From the NCBI GenBank assembly GCA_036785705.1, contig JAWUZG010000004.1, positions 10,016,501 to 10,080,500 on the forward strand: a stretch of 64,000 bases of DNA, written 5' to 3'. This DNA comes from Acanthornis magna (lineage: Eukaryota; Chordata; Aves; Passeriformes; Acanthizidae). The position numbers and the translations under genes were made by a program. Numbering within the stretch: the first letter of the stretch is position 1; each line of letters opens with the position of its first letter. Below, piece by piece: positions 50,201 through 63,420 of the stretch. The notes under the pieces are model-generated. The model saw only the letters and a program-made list of their open reading frames with translations, was not told the origin of the DNA and made no database searches.

Positions 50201-53200
50201 GTACGTGTCCACATTTACCCTAAAGCCCTTCAGAAGCCTTGCCATGGTTACTGTTTATTTCAGACTTTTGCAGCCTCAGGTGTACTCTGAGAGATGTTTT
50301 TTTCCTTTTCTTTCCATATGATATGCATGCTGTTGTCTTTTGATTTTATTTGACTTTTTTTTTCTGCTAAATAACATTTAAATACATACTAGGCAGTGAA
50401 AAACACATGTGCTTGTGTGTGACGTTTTAAAGAACCACTTCCATGAACATTCAAAGGCATAATTGGAAATAGCGGTGCTCAGAGGCGTTGCTAAAATGAG
50501 CTTTCATACACACATGATTTCTGTCCAAAAGTAATGCCTAATCTAAGACCTGCTAAAACAACTGGTTGTGATGAATGAGGACACATTGGAGGAAGGATCA
50601 GCGTGCCAAAGCAAACAGCAGAAGATGGGTGCTACTTTCTAGGCCTAGGACTTCACTGTAAATGCTCATTTGTGACAGAGCAAAGCAAAATACAAAAATA
50701 CACTCAGAATAGCCAGCAGCAATAACTGATTTAGAAAGAAGTTAGGAGAAATATTCAGCAGAGAATTCTTCAAAATATCTGCTACCAAATCCAGTGGTAT
50801 GCTCTCACTGATTTACATAAAACTACATGTTACTATTTATCTGTTGTTGCAGGTAGTTGTATATTGTATGAGCTTGCCAGTAATATGTTGCAGATGGATT
50901 TTGGTTTTTCACCTCTTTTTTCTTTGCAAAATTCTGCAGAAAGTTCTGATCAGTTTCAGACAGGTTTTAATGTTACTTTAAAGAGTTTTGAATTTTAAGT
51001 TCTTGTGAATAAGCAAGTTTTAAGAAGTAAATTTACAAATATCCAAGACCCTATGCAGTGGAAATCAGTGCATCCAGATTTTGTAAAAAATACATGCTGG
51101 ACTCAAAGGTATGAATTATTTCTAGCTAAAGGTTAATGTGTTGTAAGTGCTTTTTGCAGTTTCAGTTACATTCTCCAGCAGGGGAAAATGGAAGTTCCTT
51201 TGCATGCTTTTTGAATTCAAGCATCAGGCAAAAGGTCTCTACCTTCAAGTGAAATTCCAGTGCTAAAGCAAATTAACTACTGGGGAACAGCTTCTTCATT
51301 AGGTCACATATTTTTAGTGTTTTATGTAAAATGCTATTCATTGCCAGAGGAGATTTTGTGAGGAGAAATGGGAAAGAGAGCAAAAGGGTGAAAATAATTA
51401 GGAGATGCAGATTAGAAAGCAGTACAGTTAGGAGTATATGCGATGATGAATGCATTATGGTATTTTAGTATCAGTGCTAATTTTGGAATGCAGTGAAATG
51501 AGTGAATGTTTGGTACCTCCCTAGGAATATTTAGGAGTGAAAGTATTTGGTGATAGACAAAATTTTTTGGTTCTCTCTCTGTTACTCTTACTGGGTATTA
51601 CTAACTTAAAATTTATTCCTTCTCCAAGCCATGGTTCAGTTTGTATATAAACTTCTCCGTTTGGGTTTCTACTTCATTTGCTTTTGTATTTGAGCACATG
51701 GGTGTGAGTAGGCATGATAATAACCTACTTTCTACTAGAAAGCTTAGCACATAGGATATTTCACTCTTTTACTGACCAGAATTTGCCAATAATATGTTGC
51801 AAAGAGAGATTTCCCTTGTTTGATATCTAAGAACTTTTTATTTAAATAGCTTATTCGGCTGAAAGCTAACAATTAACTGAATTCAAAATTCAGACTACTT
51901 TAATCTATGGGATGCTTTAGGCCATGTTTCTGTAGTATGCAGGAAGAATTTTTAAAAGCCTGAAAAAAAGCCTACTTTTCATTATGAAAATTTTGTTTCC
52001 TATGAAAGACAACAAATGGATGCTGATGATCTTTCACTGTGAGGAAAAGATAGTGTGAATAGTAGTAAACCACAACAGAGGTAATTGTGAATGCTGACAA
52101 TAAATTGCACTAGTTCAAATGATGCCTTTGAGCAAACTAGAAATAATCAAAATACTTTCTTTAAACTTTGATGTTCATCTCAGATATTTCATAATAAGGA
52201 TTCTTCTATATTTGAAGTTGGGAAGATCTATTTTTGATTAAATACTCCAGATGAACTCCTCTGGCTTAGCTGGTTTTCTTACCCTGTTTCTGCTTTAACA
52301 AAATTCTTCTGGTAAGAAAGGAAAATGTCTAATCTGAAGCCTTTGCTCATAATTCATCCACAGAATCCTACCAAATGGATGTGAACTGAATGATCTCGTT
52401 CAGTGTTCTTCCCTAATTCAGTAAAGTTCTGTTGCTGATTTTCACTGTAGAGTATTTCAGATTTAACTTGATTTGCAGATAAGGCCTGAGGTGACAAAAA
52501 AAATTGTAGCTCTAAGATTTAGAGTTTGGGTGACATACAAAGGGGAAAAAAAAAGAATTCTGAACCAATCAATTTTGAAGGGCACTATAAGGCTTTTAGA
52601 GATCCTAATGAAAAATTGTAAGGAGCAAATTCATTACAAAACCATATATAGAAAGTAAGATTTGAAGTAGTAATTCTTGCAAGACAGTACCGGGAAAGTA
52701 CATTCTCATTTCATCAGGGAATGAGGTGCTGAAGGACTAACATTTTTAGAGTAGGAAAAATTAAGTTTGTGGTTAGCCTATTTTCAGAAAAGCTACTTAG
52801 TGGATTAGAGGTTGTCTACAGATAGGATTGTCTATATAATTAGGCTTAGATTCATCCTATTACTTGATACCTTGTCAGGTGCCTCACTGGAAGTTTATTA
52901 ACTGCTAGCATGCTGATTTTTAAGGGAAGAAAATACCTCCAGGGGTTGATTCAAATTTAAGGTATGCAGAACTCCTGAAGATGCTCTCACCTATGGCCAT
53001 ACTTGCTCTTGGATGTGTCTCTTGACTGAAGTGCCGGTGTTACGGGTACAGTCACCAGATTCTGGATGGGGGATAAATTTCTTCAGGAACAATATCCATG
53101 TTTGCTTGATTGGTATCAAGCTATTTTGACACTTAAAGCATTTCTAGACAGCCCGCGTTCTGCTGGGATGTTTTAATCTGCCTCCCTACAAAACTGTGCT

Positions 53201-54788
53201 GTGCTCCTTGTTGAGCCATGGTTCTAATTTAGCTGCCTGTCTTTGAAAATAATTTTGGAAGGGAAGGAACTGTCATTTGAAGGTAACAGTTGCTCTGCAG
53301 TGATTATCCACTCCCTGATGTCACTGGTACACACATGAGGGTAGGTGAGATGAATCCCATTGGCATCTAAAATTTTGAATTACTGTACTTTGCTGTTAGT
53401 CAGACCCTCTCGTATTAATCTGCGCAGAGCGGCTTGTGACCAGAAAGTTCAAGTATGGCCGTTTAATGGTGCATACAATATTCTTTCCAAACATTAATTT
53501 CTTGCATTTATTTTTATTTTTGATTTGGGGTTGTAAATATTTTCTGACATTGAGCCTAATCTTCTTCCAAATATTTCAATAGTGCTTTCTAGAAACTGTG
53601 CACAGAATTTATCTTCTGAATTATTCGGTTCACTCAGCAAAGCCATTACTATGTAAAATGTAACTTTTAACCAAGCTTTTTTTATGTCTGTTTTGACTTT
53701 TACCATTACAATTAATGCCTCTTGTTCTTTGCATGTTTTTATTAAGTATTTTCTTTGTCTTTGCTTTTACTTTCTAGTATTTGCACATGTATACCATTTT
53801 ACTGATGTAATTTAATTTAGTCCTATATTGAAAAAAATTTATGTCTGTTTTTTCTTTTAAAAAATTATTTTTATCTCTTACTTATTTCTACAAATCCCTT
53901 TTTTTTCCCCCTAAGAAAAATGGTTCAGTCTATGCAGTTTACCTGGGATTATATTAATGCATATTCATTTTACTCCTTCACATAGATTTCCCATGCTGCT
54001 TTGGGCAAATAATTTGGGTCTTCACAATTCATTTATTTTTGCTAGGCAGAGGATAAATCCAATAGCTTTCTGGAGATCTCATGCAAAACTCCATTATGAT
54101 AAAAATGCTGATCGTGACTGGCTAGTCATGTCTTTCTAAAGCTTCATTCTTAATTTGCTGTTTTGAAAGCCACTGGACATTCTTTTCATAATCTTCACCA
54201 CATTTGTGTTGTTTCAAGGTGGAAACCGTTTTGATTGAGAGATGGGAGGCTGCAAAACTTTACTGTGTTTTCTCAAGGACACAGACAATAGATTTGCCAA
54301 GTTTCTTCTTTCCTGAGAGCCATTAGGAAACCACAGTGTAGGCAGGGTCTTCGGCATGTCAACAGAAATGGAAGAATAATTTTATTTCTGCCTGTGCTAA
54401 CTGATGAACCAAATCACATGGAATCAGGAAACCAAAAACACTCAGTTGGGAACCTGTGGGATTTGCACACAAAAATAAGGGAAGCCTTTTCCTAACCATA
54501 ACTATTTTAAAAATATGGTTGTTTAAGGCAATTTTTTTACATCTGAATACACCATAAATTCTGCCTAAGTAGCTGTTGTGTTGCTTTCTACTCTGCTTTT
54601 CAAGCATTAATGTTCCAATACCATTTTAATGCTACACTCTCATTTCTAGAATTCTCTCAATTTAACCACTTGAAGGTACATGACAAAGGTCCCCTTATAA
54701 GGAAGCATCTTTTTTCAATATAGAGCTTTAATTACATGATTACATTTTTAAGCTTGTGTTTAAGTTTCACAGAGGTCAATGGCTCTTA

Positions 54789-54880
54789 AAGCTCATGCTT
54801 GAAGATGAACATGTGCTAAAGTGCTTCTCTAAATGGAGATAGATTTAAGTACATGCTTAAGTGCTTTCCTAACTCCGGGA
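54789..54880. repeat. Short repeat built on CATG(C)TTAAGTGCTT motifs
   Basis: Two related units, ACATGTGCTAAAGTGCTTCT (from 54809) and ACATGCTTAAGTGCTTTCCT (from 54851), sit 42 bp apart. A third partial unit, CTCATGCTTGAAG, lies just before them. The core TAAGTACATGCTTA (54845-54858) is nearly palindromic. I have seen this CATGCTTAAGTGCTTT type of sequence as a dispersed old repeat in sauropsid DNA, but I cannot name the family. Confidence 0.4.
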
Positions 54881-57800
54881 CCAAATTACATCCAGGGCTA
54901 AACTTGGATATATCTAGCGAGATTAATCTAGCATAAACAACTTTTAATTTTATTTCATTATTTATATTTTCATTATTCTTTCTCTGGTGTTTCCCATTTA
55001 ATACTTCAATGCTATTTATGCTCTTTTAAAATGAAGCCTATTTTTTAATTAATCACTCTTTACTGAAATTATTTATCTCAGCATGTTATTTCACTCTCTG
55101 AATTCTCATAACACTGTCACGTAGAGCTGTCTTTCATTCCTGCCTCACACAGTGCAAGCCAGACCTGCTAATGGCAACCACTCTGGAGCTTCATACCTTA
55201 TTACAAAATAAATGAGTCAGGTAACTGGTATCTACATCCCTTAAAGTGTGTTTGGATGTAGAAATAGGTGGAGAGAGGAATGGAGATGGTGAAAAACGTT
55301 GAAACTTGTGTTGGATGTTTTCAAGAGAGGGAAAGCAAGAAAGAAGGTTTGAGGGTCTAGACAATAATAAATTATCTTTTATTCTGGAGGAAACATGAAC
55401 TAGCTTCACTTGTATCTAGGGGACTACTACTTGAACATATGTACGGCTAAGGCTAACAGAAGAGTCTCTGCATTTTGGAATGCCATATGCTTTGCAATCA
55501 CTAAAAATAATCCATCACATTGCCTCCTTCTGTCCAAATCCTGTAAGATTAACTCTGCTCCCACCAACCCAAGCTATTCAGAAAACAGGGACTCTGTTAA
55601 CAGTATATTTTTAAAAACTTGGTTGCTGGCCAGTATTTATAAGTTTTTGCTGGGAATGATTTGTGTAAGAACTTCACTGTTGGAAAGAAAAACTTTGGGG
55701 TTTTGTTTGTGTGCTGTAAGTGAAGCTACTCATCTGTTTAGGAAGCACCTTTGAAAATTCAAAGCTTAGTACTTCACATGAGACTTTTCACTCATATTCA
55801 GTGCCTCTGGCTTACAAGCAAGCGTCATATGGTTGCAATTAAAAGGATGTCACAAAAACTTCATTGTAAGTAGGGTAACATATGCTCTTAAGGGGTTTGT
55901 TTCGATTTCCAGTGCTTTGAGTCTTGCTGGGGTTGGGAGTCATATCTTTCACAGCTAGTCAGCCTTCCTGCCTTAGATATGTCAGCTGATGGGGTGCCAG
56001 TTAAAACATCTTCCGGAAATGTTGACAAGTATCTGAAGGGAGAAAGCCAACTTCTCCAAAATAAACAGATAACTGAGGAATAGGAGTGGCGAGTTTTGCT
56101 CCAGAGGTGGTACATCTCTCAGTCAAGCAGACTATGTGTGGCATTTGAGAAATATTTCTTCTTAAGGGATAGAGAAGGGGTTTCAGTATTCTTACTTTCT
56201 GTGTGAGAACAGCCACAGGCTTGCCAAACATGAGCCAGAAATAGGGACAACAAGTAATTAAAAAACCCCAACCAAACAGCACTGAGAGCACAGAAATGAG
56301 AGAAGTATAAAATGTGTGACATTCATGCTTATCATAGAAGGCTAAAGCTGCACAAATTCGGTCCTGTTACAAGAACGAGCTAAATTAGTGAGGGAGACTC
56401 ATCTTGCATGCCTACATTCTTAAAATGCATAGCTGCAAAATTTGTTGGATGTGTTTACAAAGAAATGCCTTGCAGAGCTATTTTCTCATTATGAATTTGT
56501 TAGAACAGGGGCAGGCATTTCACTCAAGTTCTCAATTTTCGTTGGCACATGTACAATCAAATTTTCCTAGATTTCAGCATAATCTTTACATCTACTATGC
56601 AAAGAGAGCAGGGAAATCAATCTGCAAATTGCACGTTTGAACGCTATAGCAACATATTGCCATTTGGTCTTCCTTCATGCAAATTTTTTTTTCCCTGACA
56701 GAGATTTCCCCCCCACACTTTCATTTTAATCGTTTATTTGGCAGTTGCATTTCCCTTCCCATACGGCTCTCGTCTCAGTGTACCCTAGTAATTCAACTCT
56801 GGCTGTCAAAAAAATAAGCAATTTAACGTTCTGGGTAGAAAGTAGCCATTCTTAATTATTTTCCCATATATTCCCAAATATATTCTTTCAGTTATGAACA
56901 TTGGGGAGAAAAAAATCCTGCTGCAGACAAGATCCTATTTCAGTCTGTTGTATGACTGAACTCATCATTACTTCCATAAAAGCCTTAAACATATTCCCTT
57001 TGCCATCTGTGTCAAACTTCTTACAAGGAGGGAGGTGCTAAATTTCCAGCTAAGGTTCTTATAAGCTAATATTTTATCTTTACTGCAAAACCTCTATTTG
57101 GTTGCTTGGCCATTTACTAATGTAGGCTTATGGCAATAGTATCTTCCTAACTTGTAGTAAACTAAAATAAAAATCAAATGAAAGTCCTTTGCAATTTATA
57201 GAAATGGAAAGAAAATATTTTTCTGACACTAAGATCTCTCTCCTCAGTGAATTCTGCTTTTATACAATTCTGTTTAGGGACAATTCTGTTTAGAACTGCA
57301 GAGTTTAGCAATGTGTCTGCTTTACTGTATAACTGAAAGGTGACAGGGGTAATAATTGAAAGTCTTACCTGTGCAAGTAGTACCAAGGGAATTTAACAAT
57401 TCTGGGTGATGTACCGGGTTTTTTTTTCCTGAATTGAGATGAAAATTATATAAATTTATTTTGTCCTGGTAATTGTTGGAAAATTAATAGGACAAAAGTT
57501 ATTTGACTGCACAACAAGATGTAAATTGTTTGATTGCACTCTGCCTAAACCGTATTCATTCTTTAGGATATCCTCACAGTATCATATCCTGCTATAGTTA
57601 CACTAATCTAATTTTAAAAAGAAAAAGAAAAAAACATTAAAAAAAAAAAAACCAGAAAAGCAAAATACCCCACACCACATGCAAAAATCACCTCCTCACC
57701 CCTGCTGAGATTAATAGAATAACATATGTCTGAGAAAGATTTAGAATGGGAAAGTTCAAAACCTGACCATATAGATTTTTTTTTTAGAAACAGCATTGAT

Positions 57801-58857
57801 ATTCATTACCAAAAGTATTTTTTTCCTCAATGGGGTGATTTTTAAAAGGTTAAGAACAGAGTAATTTTGAATAGTCCGAGAGCAGTGTCAATATTTGGCT
57901 TGTGATGGCCTTAGTCAGAAGAGGGGGCCCTCCTCACACTCAATTTAGTGACTTGCTGTGCTTTGGGAGGGTTTGACCACATCATACATTTAGGTCAGGA
58001 GAGGAGATTTGGCCTCACTGTGTGTAATGTATGAGATTATGGGACAAGGACCTGATCTGATTCAGGACATGACATTAAGCCTGCAGTAATCTACTTTCTT
58101 AACAAAATCTAGCACTGCATTGCTACATTTGTATATCATTAAATGCCTTGAGCAAAAAAAAAGAAAAGAATGAGAATAACCTGTCAAATGTATATTTTGT
58201 GTTTACAATTCAGTCTTGCAGAACTGTGTGGTAATTAATGTTTTCCACTGGTGTTCACCTCAAAATAAGTTTTATTTTTGAAGTCTTCTTGGGATGCTTT
58301 TGTACTTTCCTGACAGCAATATCGATGGTCACAGCTGACAGAGGTCTATATTTCTAAGCCGTGTGTTATACTGACAGTACTATGAAATATGGCCAAAAAA
58401 AAAAAATAGGATATTATATTGAATATGTAGAATTTTATTATTTCTCTTGATAAAGTGTCCTGATTAATCATGTCAGACTGGATAGTTGCTCAGAAGTAGC
58501 ATGGAATTTTTAATGCTACCACATAAGCCCATCAGCTTAGAAGTGGCTTACAATTACTGCTGCAGTGTTGTTATTCTTTCTTTTCCCCTGTGTGGATGAA
58601 GAAAAAAACTTACAGTGACTACCTAGTGGTTACATCTGCATTTGATTTGTATCCACTGTACTGCCCTAAATCAAATCTTGTTTTGTTTGGGGATTTTTTC
58701 TACTCTTGTTTTGATCTGCAGAGCAGTTTTGGTATATCGGTTCAGTTTTAAGGTAGACTTCTTTCAGAGAGAGCTACACTCTGGAAGGTACACACCAAAT
58801 GCTTTCTTGCCTTCTTTGGCGTCTGAGCCAAACACTGGCTTCAAGTGACACACGTGG

Positions 58858-59001
58858 TTGGGATGTTCAGTGCACAGGGCCAGAGAGAGCTCTGAGCAAC
58901 CTAGTGGTCTTGTGAAAGGAGTCCCTGTATGTGGCAGTGGGGGTTGGAGCTAGAGGATCTTTAAGGTCCCTTCCAACCTAAACTATTCTGTGATCCTATG
59001 A
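58858..59001 (+). mobile_element. CR1 LINE 3'-end fragment
   Basis: CTCTGAGCAACCTAGTGGTC, a GTCCCTGTATGTGGCAGTGG block, then TAGAGGATCTTTAAGGTCCC, TTCCAACCTAAACTATTCTG and TGATCCTATGAATTC form the standard terminal 100-140 bp of avian CR1 on the plus strand, with the 3' end near 59001. It is little diverged. The 5' limit is approximate. Confidence 0.95.
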
Positions 59002-60224
59002 ATTCCAGTGGTTTGAATCCTATCTGAGCACTGGGACACATTTAGTAACACAGCCTCACAGTGTGTATAGGCTCTATTTTCAAGCTCTAGGTGGATATCT
59101 TCTCGAGTCTGGGATTGTGATGTGGTATTCTTAATAGCTCAAATGAAAAGCATGTGTTCTGTTACCAAAGAGTCATCTTCATAATTCTCATTCATCTATT
59201 AAATTCAAACCATTGTATTCTTGTACAGTAAATTTCAATTTACATAGAAGAATGACTGGTTTGAATTATGCACATTTACTGTTAAAATGCAAAACTTGGA
59301 ACAAATGGAGGACTCTAGGAGTGAATTTATGAGATTAACACAAGCTCTTCTCATCAGTTGGGAAACTCTTTGTAAGAGTGCAGGTAGTATCTGCTCAATA
59401 CATCCCAGTGGTGCTTTTGTGTAGATTGAGAGTTGTATTGATTCAGTAGAAACACACAGTGGGGTTATGTTTTTATGTAGATTATCTCATTGGTTAGTCA
59501 ATATAGAGAAGATCTTAACTTGAGTATCTGAGAAAACAGAGTGGTACCCCATTTGAATGTATTACCTTTAGCTTGCTCTGAAAGACTTTCTCTGATCAGA
59601 GATTGTATCAAAGAGTTGGCTTACCTTTTGTGTGTCTTACAAGTAAAGATTCTTCAGTTTCAAGGAAAACAACACTTTGATAGAGCTGTGATAATTGTTT
59701 GATGTGTCTGGATCAAGCTGCCTGAGAATACAAATAAAACATATATGTTTGTATAGTAATGATTAGAGAGAATGATATCAGTTTCTATAATTCATATTTA
59801 TCACAATTACCTTAGATTTTTCCTGTGTGAAGTCGAGTACTGTTCAAGTACATAACTTCAGGGCTGTTTTCAGTGTATTTTCAAATCACCCAGGGTTGCT
59901 AGTTTGAAATATGTATTTTACATTTTTGAAAGATGGGGTTTGTCCTCATTCCTTTGTGTTACAGATTTGCAAACTCTCTGTGTGGAAACCGCTACTTTAA
60001 AAATAGTGTCAGAAGCATGTCAAGTACAATGACAATGCATGTTTTGCAATGAGCATTTGCTCAACGCAAAGAGATCTGTGAGATCTACTGTGTGGCAGTC
60101 ATGAAGGCGATAACCCCTCATAAACAGCACATCTTGAGATTAATAAACACTACCTTGGTTTCAGCATCTGGAGTGTGAGTTCCATTTTGCATAGAGTGAC
60201 CTTGGTGGAAGCACTGAAACAGAA

Positions 60225-60266
60225 GCGTGTGTTTGTGACTGTGTCTGTGCGCAGGTGTGTGTGACT
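60225..60266. repeat. Degenerate (TG)n patch
   Basis: GTGTGTTTGTGACTGTGTCT then GTGCGCAGGTGTGTGTG, an imperfect TG dinucleotide repeat. Confidence 0.65.
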
Positions 60267-61264
60267 GAATTTATGTCTTGCTGTTAATACCAGCTACAAG
60301 GAAATAACATGCCTCGCCGTTTTCTGCTTTCTTACTTTATCAATACTACTTTACAGCTTTATTCATCCAGGAGATGTACAAAAGAACATCTTTACCTCCG
60401 TTGTTCTCAATGTTGTTTCCTTTACAATAATAAAAGAAAACAACTCTGAAAGATGCCCTCATACATTTTTGTTCAAGGGCCAATAGCTGCTGATGTCAGA
60501 TGAAATACTGATACTGAATTAATTGAGTGCCTAGCCTTTATTAACCTTTATCCAGCATGAGATAGTCACTGCAGATAACCGATTGCAATGGACAGCTGGC
60601 AAAAGGTGGTGTACTTGTACTTTCTGATAACTGTAGGTGTTGGGTTTCTGTGTTTGTGTCCTTCCACAGTGGGTCTTCTGGATGCTTCCTGTTAAAAGCA
60701 ATTCATCTTCATTGGTCCTCTACTGAGAGAAGAGAACCTACTCATCAGTTTTACAGCCAGCAATATTTTTCGTTGTTGTTCAGAAAAGGCTTCTAAAGGC
60801 AGAACTGTTTTTCGGGTTTTTTTAAGGAAACATTACATGTTTACAGTATTATGCATTATGACTGCTATGTGAGTGGAAAAAATTTAACTGTCTTTTTTTT
60901 TTTTATGGACTGACCTGGTATTTTGGTTTATTTTACTAGTGACTTTTAAAATGTCGTGAAGAAGGTCAGGATGGTATCCATTCCATGTGTACGGTGTTTC
61001 TTAGATGCTGTTCATTTGGTTCTCCAGAACTGGCTGACCTACAGGCAGCAGAATTAAGGAAACGCTGTGCAGAGCAACATATTTACTTCTACTTTTAAAT
61101 TTCAGTTTTGAGTTTCTGAGGCAATAAACAGTGTTAGAAAGCCTATGAGGAAACATGTTGCTAAGAGCCAAAGGTGGGGGAGCTTTCAAATTTGCAATCA
61201 GGGGTTATAAAGATAATATTCTGAAGAGTCAAAATTGACCGTGGTTTTGATCATGCAATGGAGT

Positions 61265-61294
61265 TACACACACACACAAAAACACACACATGCA
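61265..61294. repeat. (CA)n microsatellite
   Basis: ACACACACACAC, then AAAA, then CACACACAC and ATGCAC. An interrupted CA repeat. Confidence 0.85.
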
Positions 61295-61789
61295 CAAAAT
61301 ATTAATAATAAAAACATTCTCAATGAAAAAATGAACAAAAGAAACATCATGAGATGGTTAGGCATTTTCAGATACAGGGCCTGATTATTTCTCAGTGAAG
61401 TTTTTCTTCAAATAGTTTATACCCAATAAGTGCATAACATGACTTAGAGAATGGAAGTATTCCACATAGCAAGTTTAATAAAATAGCTGAGTAGCACGCT
61501 TTCAGAGCCTAGTCACATAATAAAGCCACATAGCTGTGGATTTTGAGACCATCTGTATTGTGAATAGCAACAAGTCATTCACATCATTTACCATACAATA
61601 ACAGTCAGGGAGCTATTTTAGGAGCAATGGTCCTTACATTGCAGACATCTAGCAAGACAGTACAAAATACAATTTATTTACTTCAGTGCTTCACAAAGAT
61701 TAACTTTATCCTTGGGAGGCTAATAACCCTAGGCTCCCTTAATAGTCCGTGGAAAGAAATAAGGTCTTTCAGTTGATTCTGAGCAGACC

Positions 61790-62220
61790 CCTAAATTGAA
61801 GGATTCAGACCATTTGGAAAGAGCACAGAAGAGATCAAGAAGAAATTTCAACACAGTGATTTGTTTGTAAAGATTGTGGAAATTTGACTTGTCATCAAGA
61901 GGAGATGACAGAGGGATATGAGCACTTTAAAACGTAACAGACTGCTGCGAAGTCTGTTGTCCATGTAGACAGTGAATAAGATAAAACAATAGTACAGTAA
62001 GGAAGATTTATATTAAACAGTAGGGAAAATCTTCCAATAGTATAGATATGGAAGCACACTGAAAGAATTTCTCTCAGTAGATTACAAATCCTCTGTCATT
62101 TGTGGGCTTTAAAAGCAGGTAAGACAGACATCTCTGAGGAATGACATAAATTTAACTGATTCCACCTGATGAAATGAGTAGAATAGATGATCTTTGGAGG
62201 CCTCTTAAAGTCCTATTGTT
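61790..62220 (+). mobile_element. Ancient CR1/L3-like LINE fragment
   Basis: The plus strand follows an old CR1/L3 ORF2 end and 3' region in order. It runs GACCATTTGGAAAGAGCACA then GAAGAGATCAAGAAGAAAT; GAGGGATATGAGCACTTTAA; CTGTTGTCCATGTAGACAG; AGTAAGGAAGATTTATATTA; GGAAAATCTTCC; a decayed block corresponding to the usual GG.ATCTCC.TC.TTGG.GG; and AATAGATGATCTTTGGAGGC with CTCTTAAAGTCCTATTG at the end. Blocks keep their order and spacing but many positions differ, so it is much older than the CR1 copies at 23.4 and 58.9 kb. The family is inferred from the pattern. Confidence 0.7.
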
Positions 62221-63378
62221 TTATTACTTCCTCAAGAATAGTTCTATTTTATGGAAAAGGTCAAGGAGATCTCTGTCTTTAAACAAACTTTAACTTTTGC
62301 AACCATTATCCCTGTTTAGTGTGCTAGAATATCCACAGAAAGGTTACCAGATGCTGTGTTCCTTCCAGTAACAGATAAACAGCCAATGGATTCCGTGACT
62401 GATTTCTTGCCTATGAGCAGCAATTCATACATAATTCACTTGACACAATGCCATCATCTTACTCTACACATGCATATATTAAGGAATTTTATGTTATTAC
62501 CTTCAGTGTTGTATTAGCTCTGCAGAGAGATTTGATTCTCCAGTGATTCTATTTTTCCTATCATAATTCAGTTTACTAATAAAGTGTTCTGAACTGTGAG
62601 TCAAGCTTTATACCCAGTTTTCATTCTAGTACTTAAAGCTTTTCCAACCATCTCTTCGTTCACTGTTCCTACTGAAAAGGTACACTTGATAGCTTTTCAA
62701 TGCAATGAATTTATTTTTGCCATTGATATACGTATGTAATAAAGGACATATTGGGCCTCCTTCTCTTTTCATTTTTACAAATGAAGTAGAAAATAACTAT
62801 CATGAGCCAAGTTCACTTATTACAGATTAGTAATTCAATAATATTTTTCTGTGTGTGCTTGCTTATAAACAATGCTGTGGATTTGGTTCTACAGGATATG
62901 TTAGTATGTGCACTTTAGGTGAAAACAATAATAAATGTAACAAAGTGAGAGACTAAGGTTTCAAATGGAAAAGTATGGGCTGTTTTCATATTTTAAACTT
63001 ATATAAACAGCAACATCTTCTTTAATCAGCAATTCCTTGAAATGTAAGTTCTCCGGTATAGTCTTCAAGTTGAAATTCTCAAGGAGTATTAAGAATTGAG
63101 ATCTTACATTGTCATTTCCTAATGTTCAAATTGAATCTATAATTTTTGCAAGCAATCTAAATATGATACATTCATAAGATTGAAGCTTTGGTTCAATTAG
63201 TCTTTTAAGCATGATCACACCAAGTGTGTTGCTCATTAACACTTTTTCAGTGGGTACAAACTCAATGAATTTCTGTTCAACACCACCTTTTTTCATTTTC
63301 TTACAACATTTATTAAACTCTCCCAGGCATTTTATTTAAAATATTTTACTTCTGGTTAGAAGAGGAAAAAACAAAACA

Positions 63379-63420
<42 letters not shown>

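Larger units (their letters stand above)
46731..58857. other. Long unique non-coding region
   Basis: About 12 kb with no gene and only weak repeat signals. Frames such as 52473-52658 (61 codons, lysine-rich) and 55410-55754 (114 codons) have no recognisable family. A GC-richer patch lies at 48370-48600. AT-rich stretches with possible conserved character are at 49700-49920, 54900-55080 and 57040-57140. Confidence 0.5.
59002..61789. other. Unique non-coding DNA
   Basis: No exon or repeat family is recognised. A TG-rich patch is at 60225-60266 and a CA-rich one at 61265-61294. The stretch 60470-60620 is free of low complexity and reads like a possible conserved element. Confidence 0.5.

Noticed and set aside
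52473..52658. Lysine-rich 61-codon plus-strand frame
   Set aside because: The A-rich stretches at 52495-52505 and 52540-52556 create the lysines. No family is recognised.
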